Numbered from the stretch's first letter, positions 8,753-19,442 are shown. The stretch: 64,000 nt of DNA from Actinocorallia herbida (GCF_003751225.1 NZ_RJKE01000001.1:1240001-1304000); one strand, 5' to 3'. Notes: generated from the letters alone by a model not told the origin. Numbers and translations are program-made.

Positions 8753-9127
8753 TCAGGGGCGTTCGTCCTCGACGTGGACGACGGTGAGGTCGTGGCCGTC
8801 GTGGTCGCGCTTCGAGCGGCCCGTGAGGCCGATGCGAACGTCGGAGTCATCGGAGACCTCGTCGGGGCCGACGTAGGTGAGGACGTCCTTGTGATGGCCG
8901 TAGACGACCCAGCCAGGGCCGGGGTCTAGGGTGATGGTGCCGAAGTCACCCGCGGGGGTTCCGCCGTAGACGGGTCCGTACTCGCGGAGGATCTCGACGG
9001 CCTGGGCCGCCAGGTCGTCCTCGGGTTCCATGAGGATCACGCAGGTGCCGTGCTCGAAGAGCACCCAGGACTTCTGCTCGCCGACGATGATCCGGCGCCA
9101 CACCTCGATCAGTTTCTCGGGGGACAT
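8753..9127 (-). CDS. conserved actinobacterial protein, unknown function
   Basis: 124 residues, ATG 9127. The central part reads WVLFEHGTCVILMEPEDDLA and GWVVYGHHKDVLTYVGPDEV, giving an alpha/beta pattern; the C-terminus is charged and His/Asp-rich (SKRDHDGHDLTVVHVEDE). There is no signal peptide or membrane segment. It lies between the GlxA-type regulator (convergent) and the urease operon (same strand, 36 bp beyond the ureD stop), but neither neighbour suggests a role. I recognise the style from actinomycete genomes but not a function. Confidence 0.75.
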   Translation of the reverse strand: MSPEKLIEVWRRIIVGEQKSWVLFEHGTCVILMEPEDDLAAQAVEILREYGPVYGGTPAGDFGTITLDPGPGWVVYGHHKDVLTYVGPDEVSDDSDVRIGLTGRSKRDHDGHDLTVVHVEDERP

Positions 9128-9163
9128 GTCCGAGATTGTCCCATCGTCGTTCGCCAGGCGGCG

Positions 9164-9889
9164 TCAGGCGGGAAGGGACTCGGCGGTACGGAGGAGGCGG
9201 CGGAGGGTCGCGGAGTCGGGGGCGTGGGCGTTGGCGAGGGTGCCACCGGAGGCGAGGGGGAGAACGGCCAGGCCGGGTTCGGTGTGGGAGGCCGCGCCCT
9301 CGGTGCGGATGAGGGAGCCCACGGCCCTGGACGCGCCGAGGATCGCGCGGCTTCGGGAGGTCGTGTCGGCGCGGAGTTCGTGGCGGAGGACCGGGCGGCC
9401 GGCGCGGGTGATGTCGATGCGGCTGGTGTGCACTCCGGGTTCCTCGTTGTGGCGGCCCAGGACCAGCTCCTCCAGCCAGCGGAGGGTGGCGGCGGGGCCG
9501 AGTTCGACGTTGGTGACGGCGCGGTGCAGGCAGCCGCGGACGGCGACCGTGGGCTCGGGGGCGAAGTCGAGGTGGCCGTCGACCTTGGCGTCGATGGTGT
9601 AGACGGATTCGCCGTCGCCGGGCAGGGCCATGGCGGTCGCGACGGAGCGGATCCTGAGGGAAGCGCCCGCACCGACCTCGATGTCCAGCCGGAGGCGGTC
9701 GCCGCCGAGCGGGCCCGCGGCCGCGCCGACCAGGTAGACGCCGTCGGGGGTCTCGCGGAGCGCGATCGGGCCGTCCGAGCGGAGACGGGTGAGCCTGGTC
9801 CGGCCGTGCGGGCCGAGTTCGGCGGTCACCGCGGCGTGGGCGACGTAGCCGCGTCCCATCGTCGTCTCCCGGGTGGGTCGGACGCGCAC
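9164..9889 (-). CDS. ureD: urease accessory protein UreD
   Basis: 241 residues from GTG 9889; ATG 9859 (MGRGYVAHAAVTAEL) is a possible alternative start. Conserved UreD features include RLTRLRSDGPIALRET, GPLGGDRLRLDIEVG, the ELVLGRHNEE segment and RHELRAD. UreD binds apo-urease and provides the scaffold onto which UreF and UreG assemble to deliver nickel to the carbamylated active site. It is the last gene of the operon, separated from ureG by 69 bp holding a strong hairpin, so it may be made in lower amounts. Confidence 0.95.
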   Translation of the reverse strand: MRVRPTRETTMGRGYVAHAAVTAELGPHGRTRLTRLRSDGPIALRETPDGVYLVGAAAGPLGGDRLRLDIEVGAGASLRIRSVATAMALPGDGESVYTIDAKVDGHLDFAPEPTVAVRGCLHRAVTNVELGPAATLRWLEELVLGRHNEEPGVHTSRIDITRAGRPVLRHELRADTTSRSRAILGASRAVGSLIRTEGAASHTEPGLAVLPLASGGTLANAHAPDSATLRRLLRTAESLPA

Positions 9890-9920
9890 GCGGGGCGCGT
9901 GCGCGAGGTGGTCGGAGGGG

Positions 9921-9950
9921 CGCGCGGCCTCCGGAGCCGGAGGCCGCGCG
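9921..9950 (-). terminator. strong hairpin between ureG and ureD
   Basis: Perfect inverted repeat: 14-nt arms at 9921-9934 and 9937-9950, almost entirely G and C, with only two bases between. It lies in the 69-bp ureG-ureD spacer and has no T-run after it on the minus strand. It could be a partial terminator lowering ureD output, an RNA-processing or 3'-stabilising stem for ureABCFG, or both. Confidence 0.6.
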
Positions 9951-9958
9951 CCGCGGGA

Positions 9959-10618
9959 TCAGTGGTGCAGGAACTCGTGGACGTGGGTGCGGACCCAGTC
10001 GGCGATCTTCGGCACGTCCGGTTCCTCCCGGATGGAGCTGAAGACGACGGGGCGGCCCTCGCGGACCTGGGCGGAGTCGCGATCCATGACGCCGAGGTCG
10101 GCGCCGACGAGGGGGGCCAGGTCGGTCTTGTTGATGACGAGGAGGTCGCTCGTGGTGACGCCCGGACCGCCCTTGCGGGGGACCTTGTCGCCGCCGGACA
10201 CGTCGAGCACGAAGATCTGCTTGTCGACGAGGCCCTGGCTGAACGTGGCGGTGAGGTTGTCGCCGCCGCTCTCCACGATGACCAGCTCGAGGTTCTCGTG
10301 CCGCTCCTCCAGGTCCTCGACCGCGTCGAGGTTGGCCGAGATGTCGTCGCGGATCGCGGTGTGCGGGCAGCATCCGGTCCGCACGGCCATGATGCGCGCG
10401 TCGTCCAGGACCGCGTTGCGGCGGAGGAAGTCGGCGTCCTCGGTGGTGTAGATGTCGTTGGTGACGACGGCGAGGTTCAGCTCGTCCTTGAGCACCTTGC
10501 ACAGCGCGGCCGTCAGGGCGGTCTTGCCGCTGCCGACGGGGCCGCCGATGCCGAGCCGCATCGGGCGGCCGGCCTTCGGCGCGGCGTGGTGCTGGTCCGG
10601 GCCGTGGTATCCGCCCAT
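9959..10618 (-). CDS. ureG: urease accessory GTPase UreG
   Basis: 219 residues, ATG 10618 with GAAGGAGAACC ribosome binding site. The P-loop [11 protein letters not shown] lies at about residues 24-34. The nickel-binding CPH motif is in [12 protein letters not shown], and the G4-type [13 protein letters not shown] follows later. The N-terminal tail carries several His residues ([14 protein letters not shown]), which may help hold nickel since no ureE is encoded in the operon. UreG hydrolyses GTP to drive nickel insertion with UreD and UreF. Starts 15 bp after ureF. Confidence 0.97.
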   Translation of the reverse strand: MGGYHGPDQHHAAPKAGRPMRLGIGGPVGSGKTALTAALCKVLKDELNLAVVTNDIYTTEDADFLRRNAVLDDARIMAVRTGCCPHTAIRDDISANLDAVEDLEERHENLELVIVESGGDNLTATFSQGLVDKQIFVLDVSGGDKVPRKGGPGVTTSDLLVINKTDLAPLVGADLGVMDRDSAQVREGRPVVFSSIREEPDVPKIADWVRTHVHEFLHH

Positions 10619-10633
10619 GGTTCTCCTTCTTTC

Positions 10634-11317
10634 CTAAGACTCGAACAGCCGCAGGTGGGCCCGCAGGTGCTCTTCGGCCCACAGGTCGAGCGCGGGCGCG
10701 GAGACCGCGGGCAGTTCCGCCCAGTCCTTCTCCGCGTACGTGGCCGCCTCTTCGGCCACTTCGTCGACCTCGCCCGCGAGTTCGGCCAGCGCGCGCTGGA
10801 CGGACAGGGGGTCGAGGCCGAGCAGGCGGACCGCGGCCGACGCCGGGCCCGTCACCGCGCCGTAGGCGGCGACGGACGCGGCGTCCAGTGCCGTGCAGCC
10901 GATGACGTGCGCGGCGGCGCCGAGCACGATCGGGTGGTGCGCCGCCCGCGGCATCCCTCCGGCGACGGGCACGCGCAGCCCGTCCAGCACCGGCGAAGGC
11001 CAGGTGGCCCGCGCCGCCCGAAGCAACGACTTGCCCTGCGCCCGGGAAGCCGTCCGCTGCGCAGGCGACGGCGTACGCGCGTCCGCCTCGGCGTCCAGTC
11101 CCGCCCAGTCCGTCGCGGCCGGCGCGTGCGCCCGCGCGGCGGCGGCGAGCGCCGCCGCGACGAGGCCCGCCGTCCACAACCTGCCGTGCAGGAAGTCCGC
11201 GAGGTCCGGCACGGACGCGACGGCCCGCGCCGTGACCGCGGGCTCCAGGCCGCCCGAGTGGGCGTGACCCCCGGCGGGCAGCCGGGAGTCGGCCAGCATC
11301 AGCAGGTGCGCGCGCAT
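10634..11317 (-). CDS. ureF: urease accessory protein UreF
   Basis: 227 residues; its ATG at 11317 shares one base with the ureC stop (TGATG), indicating translational coupling. Typical UreF opening (LLMLADSRLPAGGHAHSGGLEPAV), the all-helical core, HHPIVLGAAAHVIG in the middle and an acidic-aromatic C-terminus (EEHLRAHLRLFES). UreF bridges UreD and UreG and gates nickel delivery to urease. Function is secure from family match and operon position. Confidence 0.95.
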   Translation of the reverse strand: MRAHLLMLADSRLPAGGHAHSGGLEPAVTARAVASVPDLADFLHGRLWTAGLVAAALAAAARAHAPAATDWAGLDAEADARTPSPAQRTASRAQGKSLLRAARATWPSPVLDGLRVPVAGGMPRAAHHPIVLGAAAHVIGCTALDAASVAAYGAVTGPASAAVRLLGLDPLSVQRALAELAGEVDEVAEEAATYAEKDWAELPAVSAPALDLWAEEHLRAHLRLFES

Positions 11318-13026
11318 CAGAACAGCATGTACCGCTGGGCCATCGGCAGCACCGTGGCGGGCGCGGGCTCGATCACCTCGCCGTCGATCCGGACGGTGAA
11401 GGTGTCCGGATCGACCTCGATGCGCGGCAGCGCGTCGTTGAGCGGCATGTCGGCCTTGCCCAGCGCGCGCGTGCTCTTGACGGGCACGAGCCGCCGCTTC
11501 ACGTCGATCTTCGACTTGAGGTCGTCCTCGATCGCCGCCTCGGACACGAAGTGCAGCGAGGTCGCCGAGGCGACAGCCGGGGCCGCGCCGAACATCGGCC
11601 GGGGGAGCACCGGCTGCGGCGTCGGGATCGACGCGTTCGCGTCGCCCATCTGCGCCCACGCGATGACCCCGCCCTTGACGACCAGGGACGCCCGCACCCC
11701 GAAGAACCGCGGGTCCCACAGCACCAGGTCGGCGAGCTTGCCGACCTCGACCGAGCCGACCTCGCCGTCCAGGCCGTGCGCGATCGCCGGGTTGATCGTG
11801 TACTTGGCGACGTACCGGCGCGCCCGCAGGTTGTCCGCCGGGCCCTCGAGGGAGCCGCGCCGGGCCTTCATGACGTGCGCGGTCTGCCAGGTCCGGATGA
11901 TCGTCTCGCCGATCCGGCCCATCGCCTGGGAGTCCGAGCCGATGATCGAGATGGCGCCCAGGTCGTGCAGGATGTCCTCGGCCGCCATGGTCGTCGGCCG
12001 GATGCGGGACTCGGCGAACGCCAGGTCCTCGGGCACCGACGGCGACAGGTGGTGGCACACCATGAGCATGTCGAGGTGCTCGTCCAGGGTGTTCACCGTG
12101 TGCGGCCGGGTCGGGTTGGTCGACGACGGCAGCACGTTGGGGTGCGCCGCGACGGTGATGATGTCGGGCGCGTGCCCGCCGCCCGCGCCCTCGGTGTGGT
12201 AGGCGTGGATCGAGCGGCCGGCGATCGCGCCGAGCGTCGACTCGACGTAGCCCGCCTCGTTGAGCGTGTCGGAGTGCAGCGCGGCCTGGACGCCCGAGGC
12301 GTCGCAGACCTTCAGGCAGGCGTCGATCGCCGCCGGGGTCGTGCCCCAGTCCTCGTGCAGCTTGAAGCCCGACGCGCCCGCCTTGAGCTGCTCCCACAGC
12401 GCCGCCTCGGAGACGGTGTTGCCCTTGCCGAGCAGCGAGACGTTGACCGGCCAGGAGTCCAGCGCCTCCAGCATCCGGTGCAGGTACCAGGCGCCGGTGA
12501 CGGTGGTGGCCTTGGTGCCCTCGGCGGGCCCGGTGCCGCCGCCGATGAGCGTGGTGACGCCCGCGGCGAGGGCCTCCTCGATGAGCTGCGGGCAGATCAG
12601 GTGGACGTGGGAGTCCACCGCGCCCGCGGTGAGGATCTTGCCGTTGCCCGCGAGGATCTCGGTGGACGGCCCGATGACGAGATCGGGGTGGACCCCGTCC
12701 ATGATGTCGGGGTTGCCGGCCTTGCCGATGGCGACGATCCGGCCGTCGCGCACGCCCACGTCGGCCTTGACGATGCCCCAGTGGTCGAGGATGACGACAC
12801 CGGTGATCACCAGGTCGGGGGCGCCCTCGGCGCGGGTGGCCCGCGCCTGGCCCATCGACTCGCGGATGACCTTGCCGCCGCCGAAGACCGCCTCGTCGCC
12901 GGCTCCGGCGCCGCGCGCGAGGTCCTCGGTGACCTCGATGAACAGATCGGTGTCCGCGAGGCGGATCTTGTCGCCCGCCGTCGGGCCATAAAGCGCCGCA
13001 TAACGGGCGCGTGAGATCTCAGCCAT
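11317..13026 (-). CDS. ureC: urease alpha subunit UreC
   Basis: 569 residues, the usual length; the ATG at 13026 is preferred over a GTG three codons upstream because it gives the standard [16 protein letters not shown] start. All active-site elements are present: SHVHLICPQ (two nickel-ligand histidines, about 134-136), GFKLHEDWG (carbamylated lysine), [28 protein letters not shown] (mobile-flap histidine) and [10 protein letters not shown] (aspartate ligand). The enzyme hydrolyses urea to ammonia and carbamate in the cytoplasm. Its first 8 bases overlap the end of ureB. Confidence 0.98.
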   Translation of the reverse strand: MAEISRARYAALYGPTAGDKIRLADTDLFIEVTEDLARGAGAGDEAVFGGGKVIRESMGQARATRAEGAPDLVITGVVILDHWGIVKADVGVRDGRIVAIGKAGNPDIMDGVHPDLVIGPSTEILAGNGKILTAGAVDSHVHLICPQLIEEALAAGVTTLIGGGTGPAEGTKATTVTGAWYLHRMLEALDSWPVNVSLLGKGNTVSEAALWEQLKAGASGFKLHEDWGTTPAAIDACLKVCDASGVQAALHSDTLNEAGYVESTLGAIAGRSIHAYHTEGAGGGHAPDIITVAAHPNVLPSSTNPTRPHTVNTLDEHLDMLMVCHHLSPSVPEDLAFAESRIRPTTMAAEDILHDLGAISIIGSDSQAMGRIGETIIRTWQTAHVMKARRGSLEGPADNLRARRYVAKYTINPAIAHGLDGEVGSVEVGKLADLVLWDPRFFGVRASLVVKGGVIAWAQMGDANASIPTPQPVLPRPMFGAAPAVASATSLHFVSEAAIEDDLKSKIDVKRRLVPVKSTRALGKADMPLNDALPRIEVDPDTFTVRIDGEVIEPAPATVLPMAQRYMLF

Positions 13027-13351
13027 GCAGGCCACCTTCCGGCCGAAGGCCCGGCACGATGCGATGCCCGGCGAGGGGCACGAGGTCGACGTCCCGGACG
13101 ATGCCGGGCTCGAAGCGCACGGCCGTGCCCGCGGGGACGTCGAGGCGGAAGCCGGAGGCGGCGTCCCGGTCGAAGTCCAGCGACGGGTTGGCCTGCGCGA
13201 AGTGGTAGTGCGACCCGACCTGGATCGGCCGGTCGCCCGTGTTGTGGACGGTGAGGGTGATCCGCGCCCGTCCCGGGTTCAGCTCGACGGGATCGTCCCC
13301 GACGACGACCTGTCCCGGCGCCCAGCCGCCTGAGGGCTCCGCGGCGCTCAT
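13019..13351 (-). CDS. ureB: urease beta subunit UreB
   Basis: 110 residues, ATG 13351 overlapping the ureA stop by 4 bp (ATGA). Conserved stretches [30 protein letters not shown] in two adjoining blocks, then [29 protein letters not shown], are diagnostic of the urease beta chain, which packs against UreC. Separate small subunits ureA and ureB rather than a fused chain are normal for actinomycetes. Confidence 0.97.
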   Translation of the reverse strand: MSAAEPSGGWAPGQVVVGDDPVELNPGRARITLTVHNTGDRPIQVGSHYHFAQANPSLDFDRDAASGFRLDVPAGTAVRFEPGIVRDVDLVPLAGHRIVPGLRPEGGLHG

Positions 13352-13650
13352 GGGATCGGCCTGTGCACGGTCACGAGCTTCGTCCCGTCCGGGAACGTCG
13401 CCTCGATCTGGACGGAGTCGAGCAGCTCCGGGATGCCGTCCATGACGTCCTCACGGGTGAGGACCCGCCGCCCGCTTTCCATCAGCTCCGCCACGGTCCG
13501 CCCGTCGCGCGCGCCTTCCAGCACGTGGACGGCGATGATCGCGGTGGCCTCGGGGTGGTTGAGCTTCAGCCCGCGCCCCTGGCGCTCGCGCGCCACGCCC
13601 GCGGCCACATGAAGGAGCAGCCGTTCCTGCTCATGGGGAGAGATCAGCAC
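13348..13650 (-). CDS. ureA: urease gamma subunit UreA
   Basis: 100 residues, the standard length, ATG 13650. Diagnostic segments: LSPHEQERL-like start ([19 protein letters not shown]), [33 protein letters not shown], and the VTVHRPIP end. It is the first gene of ureABCFGD and defines the operon promoter, which must lie in the AT-rich region 13651-13740. No ureE or nickel transporter gene is in the window. Confidence 0.97.
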   Translation of the reverse strand: MLISPHEQERLLLHVAAGVARERQGRGLKLNHPEATAIIAVHVLEGARDGRTVAELMESGRRVLTREDVMDGIPELLDSVQIEATFPDGTKLVTVHRPIP

Positions 13651-13711
13651 CCGACGACGTTATCGCTGGTCAGCACGACACTCCACATAAGCGAACGTCG
13701 ATATTGCCGAT

Positions 13712-13727
13712 TTAACTACGAATTAAC
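13712..13727 (-). promoter_or_regulatory. 11-bp-spaced direct repeat upstream of ureA
   Basis: Read on the minus strand, GTTAA occurs twice (13727-13723 and 13716-13712) with six bases between, one helical turn apart, in the most AT-rich stretch of the area and 62-77 bp upstream of the ureA start. The GTnAC-n6-GnAAC layout of actinobacterial GlnR nitrogen-control boxes is similar but the match is imperfect. It may be a GlnR-type site or the promoter itself. Confidence 0.35.
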
Positions 13728-13873
13728 TAGAGGCTGCCGCACGGTGTGAAAGGTGACGAACCAGGCACGGGGTCGCGCGTCGCGCCGTCGCCGCGCGCAC
13801 TGGACGGGTCGGGCATCAAGGACATCGCGGCGGTTCCGCCCTTCCGGTCCGCCGCGGTCATAGACTCAGGGCC

Positions 13874-15712
13874 ATGGCAGGCGGCGGGCGGATCCGGCAA
13901 GAAGACATCGCGGTCGTCCGGGAAAGATCCCAGATCGACCAGGTGATCGGAGAGCACCTCCAGCTGATCGGCGCGGGAGGCGGCAACCTCAAGGGCCTGT
14001 GCCCCTTCCATGACGAGAAGTCCCCCTCCTTCAACGTGACGCCCTCGCGCGGCCTGTACTTCTGCCACGGCTGCGGCGTCGGCGGCGACGTCATCAAGTT
14101 CGTCCAGGAGATCGACCACCTGAGCTTCGCCGAGGCCGTCGAGCGGCTGGCCGGCAAGGCCGGGATCCAGCTCCGGTACGAAGAGGGCGGCTACGTCCAG
14201 CGCAAGGACTCCGGGCAGCGCGCCCGCCTGCTCGCGGCGCACAAGGAGGCCGCGGAGTTCTACCAGCGGCAGCTCACCTCGCCCGAGGCCGCGATCGGCC
14301 GCCGCTTCCTCATGGACCGCGGGTTCCAGGCCGCCGACGCCGCCCACTTCGGCGTCGGCTACGCCCCCAACGAGTGGGAGGCCCTGGTCCGGCACCTGCG
14401 CGCGCACGGCTTCACCGACCAGGAGATGATCACCGGCGGGCTCGCCGTCCAGGGCCAGCGCGGCCCGCGCGACAGGTTCCGGGGCCGCCTCGTCTGGCCG
14501 ATCAGGGACGTCTCCGGCGACGTGATCGGCTTCGGCGCGCGCAAGCTGATCGAGGCCGACAACGGTCCGAAGTACCTCAACACCAACGAGACCCCGATCT
14601 ACCACAAGAGCTCCATCCTCTACGGGCTCGACCTGGCCAAGAACGCGATCGGCAAGGCCAACAAGGCAGTGATCGTCGAGGGCTACACCGACGTCATGGC
14701 CTGCCATCTCGCGGGCGAGACCACCGCCATCGCCACCTGCGGCACCGCCTTCGGCGAGGACCACATCAGGGTGCTGCGCCGCATGCTCCTCGACCGGGAC
14801 GAGGGCCGCGGCGAGGTGATCTTCACCTTCGACGGCGACTCCGCCGGGCAGCGCGCCGCGCTGCGCGCCTTCGAGAACGACGACAAGTTCTCCTCGCAGA
14901 CCTTCGTCGCCGTCCAGCCGGACGGCCTCGACCCGTGCGACCTGCGGATCAAGGAGGGCGACGCGGCGGTCCGCGACCTCGTCGCCTCCCGGGTGGCCCT
15001 GTACGAGTTCGCGATCCGCAACGCCATCGCCAACTACGACCTGGACAACCCCGACGGCCAGATGAAGGCGCTCGACGCGGTCGCCCCGATCGTCGCCGGG
15101 ATCAGGGACGCGGGCCGGCGCAAGGTCTGGGCGGGCCGCGTCGACCGGTGGATCGGCCTCATGGACGAGCAGCTCGTGCTCGGCCGGGTCGCCCAGCACG
15201 TCAAGGGGACCGCGCCCAAGCCGCGCGAGAAGCCCAAGGCCGATCCCAACGACCCGACCGTGGAGCTGGAGCGGGAGCTGCTGAAGATGGCGCTCCAGCG
15301 CCCGGCGACCCTCGGCCCGGCCTACGACATCCTGCCGTCGGACGCGTTCAGCGTGCCCGAGCACAGATCGGTCCACGAGGTCGTGCTCGCGGCCGGGGGC
15401 GTCGCGGCGTCGGGCGGGCTCATGGAGTGGGCGACGAGGCTGCGCGAGCTCGCCCCCGGCGACGAGGTCCGCACGCTCGTCACCCGGCTGAGCGTGGAGC
15501 CGCCGAAGACGGATCCGAAGTTCGACTCGGTTTCGGACGACACATATTCCCGGGCACTCCTCGCCCGCTTCATGGAACTGCAGCTCACGCGGGAGATCGC
15601 GGGCCTCAAATCCAAACTGGGGAGGCTGAATCCGGTCTCCGAGGCGGAAGAGTACAACCGGCTCTTCGGTGACCTGGTGGCGCTTGAGCAGCGGCGACGC
15701 GCGATGCGCTGA
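13874..15712 (+). CDS. dnaG: DNA primase DnaG
   Basis: 612 residues, ATG 13874. An N-terminal CHC2-type zinc ribbon (CPFHDEKSPSF at about 42-52 and YFCHGCGVGGD) is followed by the RNA polymerase domain with Toprim motifs VIVEGYTDVMA and TFDGDSAGQ. The C-terminal helical domain binds the DnaB helicase. The enzyme makes RNA primers for lagging-strand synthesis. It lies divergent from the urease operon and 72 bp upstream of a principal-type sigma factor, recalling the dnaG-rpoD macromolecular synthesis operon but without rpsU. Confidence 0.98.
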   Translation: MAGGGRIRQEDIAVVRERSQIDQVIGEHLQLIGAGGGNLKGLCPFHDEKSPSFNVTPSRGLYFCHGCGVGGDVIKFVQEIDHLSFAEAVERLAGKAGIQLRYEEGGYVQRKDSGQRARLLAAHKEAAEFYQRQLTSPEAAIGRRFLMDRGFQAADAAHFGVGYAPNEWEALVRHLRAHGFTDQEMITGGLAVQGQRGPRDRFRGRLVWPIRDVSGDVIGFGARKLIEADNGPKYLNTNETPIYHKSSILYGLDLAKNAIGKANKAVIVEGYTDVMACHLAGETTAIATCGTAFGEDHIRVLRRMLLDRDEGRGEVIFTFDGDSAGQRAALRAFENDDKFSSQTFVAVQPDGLDPCDLRIKEGDAAVRDLVASRVALYEFAIRNAIANYDLDNPDGQMKALDAVAPIVAGIRDAGRRKVWAGRVDRWIGLMDEQLVLGRVAQHVKGTAPKPREKPKADPNDPTVELERELLKMALQRPATLGPAYDILPSDAFSVPEHRSVHEVVLAAGGVAASGGLMEWATRLRELAPGDEVRTLVTRLSVEPPKTDPKFDSVSDDTYSRALLARFMELQLTREIAGLKSKLGRLNPVSEAEEYNRLFGDLVALEQRRRAMR

Positions 15713-15784
15713 AGCCCTGTGATCCGACCGTGACCCCGTGCCGGAAATTGGGGCCTGCGTTTTCGGTGTGTTCTAGCGCACACT

Positions 15785-16948
<1,164 letters not shown>

Positions 16949-16980
16949 TACGTCATAAGCCCCTAAAGGGACTGCTCAGG

Positions 16981-17017
16981 CGAAAACCCCGGCACGGCAC
17001 CCCGCGCCGGGGTTTCG
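16981..17017 (+). terminator. hairpin after the sigma factor gene
   Basis: Arms at 16981-16993 (CGAAAACCCCGGC) and 17006-17017 (GCCGGGGTTTCG), 12 pairs with one bulged A and a 12-nt loop, begin 33 bp after the sigma factor stop. No long T-run follows, which is common for actinomycete terminators. Confidence 0.7.
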
Positions 17018-17034
17018 TCGTCTAGGTTGAGTCC

Positions 17035-17418
17035 ATGCTGATCGTGACGACCGACACCGTCGCCGGGTATGAGATCCGTTATGTCCGGGGCGCGGTGAGC
17101 GGCGCGGGGGTGGCGCACGGCGGCCTGTCGCAGGCCCGCCGTGAGGCGATCGAGCGGCTCAAGGCCGACACCGAGCGGTACGGCTGCAACGCCGTCGTCG
17201 GGATGCGCTTCGCCAACTGCCCGCTCGGCGACGGGTCCTTCGAGGTCTATGCCTACGGCACCGCCGTGCTCGTCGAGCAGGTCAAGACCGAGACCCCGAC
17301 CCAGGACAGGGTCGCCGTGCCGCCGCCGGTGCCCGGTCCGTCGCACGGCCCGTCGAGCGGCGGCATGCCGATGGTCGGCCGCAACCTCACCGTCCAGGTC
17401 CCCGGCGGCCGGATCTGA
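17035..17418 (+). CDS. YbjQ/UPF0145 family protein
   Basis: 127 residues, ATG 17035. The start MLIVTTDTVAGYEIRYVRGAVSG and the core ARREAIERLKADTERYGCNAVVGMRF with FEVYAYGTAVLV match the small YbjQ (heavy-metal-binding-like, pentameric) family, whose role is unclear. After about residue 90 comes a Pro-rich tail. It converges on the coiled-coil gene at 17423 with only 4 bp between stops. Confidence 0.85.
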   Translation: MLIVTTDTVAGYEIRYVRGAVSGAGVAHGGLSQARREAIERLKADTERYGCNAVVGMRFANCPLGDGSFEVYAYGTAVLVEQVKTETPTQDRVAVPPPVPGPSHGPSSGGMPMVGRNLTVQVPGGRI

Positions 17419-17422
17419 GGCG

Positions 17423-18670
17423 TCAGCCCGCCATCTCGCGGCGGATCAGCTCCACCACCTCGCGTGCCCGCGCCTCGATCGAGCGCAGCTCGCCCAGGTA
17501 CGCCCAGTAGTCCGGATGCGCGCCCGGCAGCAGGTCCGGCGCGCGGTCCAGCCGGGCCACCAGGCCGTCCAGCACCCGCGCGTGCACCGGGGCCGGGCCG
17601 CCCGGCTGGGCGACCGCGAGCCGCTGCGCGTCCCGCACGGTGAACCTGGCCCGCTCCAGCGGGCCCGCCGGGTCGGCCTCGACGCCGCGCAGGTCCGCGA
17701 CCCGCTCTTCGACCCTGGCCGCCCTGCGCTCGGCGTCCTTGAGCTCGGTGCGCGCCGCCGCCAGCGCGCGCGGCGCGGCCCGCCAGTCACCCGCCGAGGC
17801 GGCCTGCGCGGTCTCCGCGATCCGCTCGCGGGCGCGTTCCAGGGCCTGGCCGATCGCCTCCGGCGCGCCCCGCAGATCCTGCCAGGAGGCCAGGGCGTAG
17901 CCGCGCCGCAGCTCGCTCATCGCCTCCTCCACCCGGGTCCGCCTGCCCTCGGCCATCTCCACCCGGGTCCGCACGCTCGCCAGGCCGTTGCGGGTCCGGG
18001 AGACCGCCTCGGCCAGGTCGCGGGCCTCCTCGGCGATCTGGCCCGCGCTGTCGCGCACCTCGCCGGCCCGCGCCATCGCGCCGCGCACCCCGAGGCCGCC
18101 CAGGCCCTCGGTGGTCAGCTCGGCGAGCCGCCCACGCGCGGTGGCCAGTTCCGCCTCGACCTCCGCGGTGTCCATCCCGGCCGCGGCCGCCGCGTCCACC
18201 GCGGCGCGCGCCTCCTGGAGCGCCTCGCGGGCCGCGCGCAGCAGCGGCGCGAGATCGTCGAGCGACGCCTCGGCGCGGGCGAGCAGCGGGGCGAGGTCGG
18301 CCGCGAGCCGGTTCAGCGTCTCGGTGGCCCGGCCCAGCGCCGGAACCGTCCCGTGCAGCGCCCGCCCGGCGTCCTCGTACTCGATCATCGAGCGGTCCTC
18401 GTCATCGAGGTCGTGCGCGTCGAAGGCGGTGATGTAGGCCCCGGAAGCCTCGTCGGCGGAGGCGTTCGCGGCGGCGAAGCGGGCGCGCAAAGGGTCGGCC
18501 GCGGCGGCGTCCAGCCCGCTCAGCGCGCTCATCCGCGCGCCGACGAACTTCTGCGCCTGATCGAGGTCGAAGAACGCCTGGACCGCGTCCTGCCGGGCCT
18601 GCAGCGCGGTCTCGCGCGCCCTTACCGCCCGCGGGTCGCGACGCCCCCGGCGGCGCTGATCACGTGCCAC
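17423..18670 (-). CDS. long alpha-helical/coiled-coil protein beside the ter cluster
   Basis: 415 residues, GTG 18670. Nearly the whole chain is helical, rich in Ala, Arg and Glu, with heptad-like stretches (for example EARAAVDAAAAAGMDTAEVE and RERIAETAQAAS), and an N-terminal basic patch (RDQRRRGRRDPRAVRARE). No membrane segment or enzymatic motif is seen. It is divergent from the first terD across about 196 bp. Position suggests a structural or scaffolding component of the Ter island, by analogy with helical proteins often found there; this is inference. Confidence 0.8.
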   Translation of the reverse strand: MARDQRRRGRRDPRAVRARETALQARQDAVQAFFDLDQAQKFVGARMSALSGLDAAAADPLRARFAAANASADEASGAYITAFDAHDLDDEDRSMIEYEDAGRALHGTVPALGRATETLNRLAADLAPLLARAEASLDDLAPLLRAAREALQEARAAVDAAAAAGMDTAEVEAELATARGRLAELTTEGLGGLGVRGAMARAGEVRDSAGQIAEEARDLAEAVSRTRNGLASVRTRVEMAEGRRTRVEEAMSELRRGYALASWQDLRGAPEAIGQALERARERIAETAQAASAGDWRAAPRALAAARTELKDAERRAARVEERVADLRGVEADPAGPLERARFTVRDAQRLAVAQPGGPAPVHARVLDGLVARLDRAPDLLPGAHPDYWAYLGELRSIEARAREVVELIRREMAG

Positions 18671-18825
18671 GGCACCTCCCCGACAGATTCTCCCAGCACC
18701 TTAGACAACCATTTCCGCATCCGGCCGCAAACCGCGTCCGGCGGGGAAACAGGGATAAGGGCGGGTCGCAGAGGGAACCGATAGAGTCACTTAGACGTCT
18801 GTCAGGTGGAACCAGTTCGCACTCA

Positions 18826-18842
18826 CGCGAGATCGTCTCGCG
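18826..18842. promoter_or_regulatory. palindrome just upstream of terD
   Basis: CGCGAGA-TCG-TCTCGCG is a perfect 7-bp-arm palindrome ending 24 bp before the terD start and just upstream of its GGAGG ribosome binding site. It could be a repressor site or a 5'-UTR stem; no regulator gene lies adjacent. Confidence 0.4.
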
Positions 18843-18866
18843 ACCAACCCCAACCTGGAGGCAAGG

Positions 18867-19442
18867 ATGCCGGTCAGCCTGAGCAAGGGCGGCAACGTTT
18901 CGCTGAGCAAGGAGGCCCCCGGCCTCACTGCGGTCATCGTCGGCCTGGGCTGGGACGTCCGCACCACGACGGGCACCGACTTCGACCTCGACGCCTCGGC
19001 GATCGTGGTCGACGCGGGCGGCAAGGTCCTGTCCGACGGCCACTTCGTGTTCTTCAACAACCTCAAGACCCCCGACGGCGCCGTGGAGCACACCGGCGAC
19101 AACCTCACCGGCGCGGGCGAGGGCGACGACGAGCAGGTCAAGGTCAACCTGGGCGGGCTGCCCCCGAACGCCGAGCGGATCGTCTTCCCCGTCTCGATCT
19201 ACGACGGCGCGGGCCGCAGCCAGAACTTCGGCCAGGTGCGCAACGCCTTCATCCGCGTGCTCAACGCCGCGGGAGGCACCGAGATCGCCCGCTACGACCT
19301 CTCCGAGGACGCGTCCACCGAGACCGCGATGATCTTCGGCGAGCTCTACCGGAACGGCGCGGAGTGGAAGTTCCGGGCCGTCGGCCAGGGCTACGCCTCC
19401 GGCCTCCAGGGCATCGCCCAGGACTTCGGCGTCAACGTCTGA
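18867..19442 (+). CDS. terD: TerD family stress protein
   Basis: 191 residues, ATG 18867 after CTGGAGGCAAGG. Typical start [18 protein letters not shown] and the calcium-binding core [16 protein letters not shown] plus [15 protein letters not shown], where acidic residues bind Ca2+. [20 protein letters not shown] and the FGVNV end are also conserved. TerD proteins are implicated in tellurite, phage and oxidative stress resistance and are proposed to act in calcium-dependent assemblies at the membrane with TerC. First of two adjacent paralogs. Confidence 0.96.
   Translation: MPVSLSKGGNVSLSKEAPGLTAVIVGLGWDVRTTTGTDFDLDASAIVVDAGGKVLSDGHFVFFNNLKTPDGAVEHTGDNLTGAGEGDDEQVKVNLGGLPPNAERIVFPVSIYDGAGRSQNFGQVRNAFIRVLNAAGGTEIARYDLSEDASTETAMIFGELYRNGAEWKFRAVGQGYASGLQGIAQDFGVNV

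Noticed and set aside
9050-12202. Very long open frame on the plus strand across the urease genes
   Set aside because: It is antisense to ureD, ureG, ureF and ureC, which have full family motifs; the frame is open because of G/C-biased third positions. Its translation is low-complexity Asp/Val/Gly/Ala-rich.
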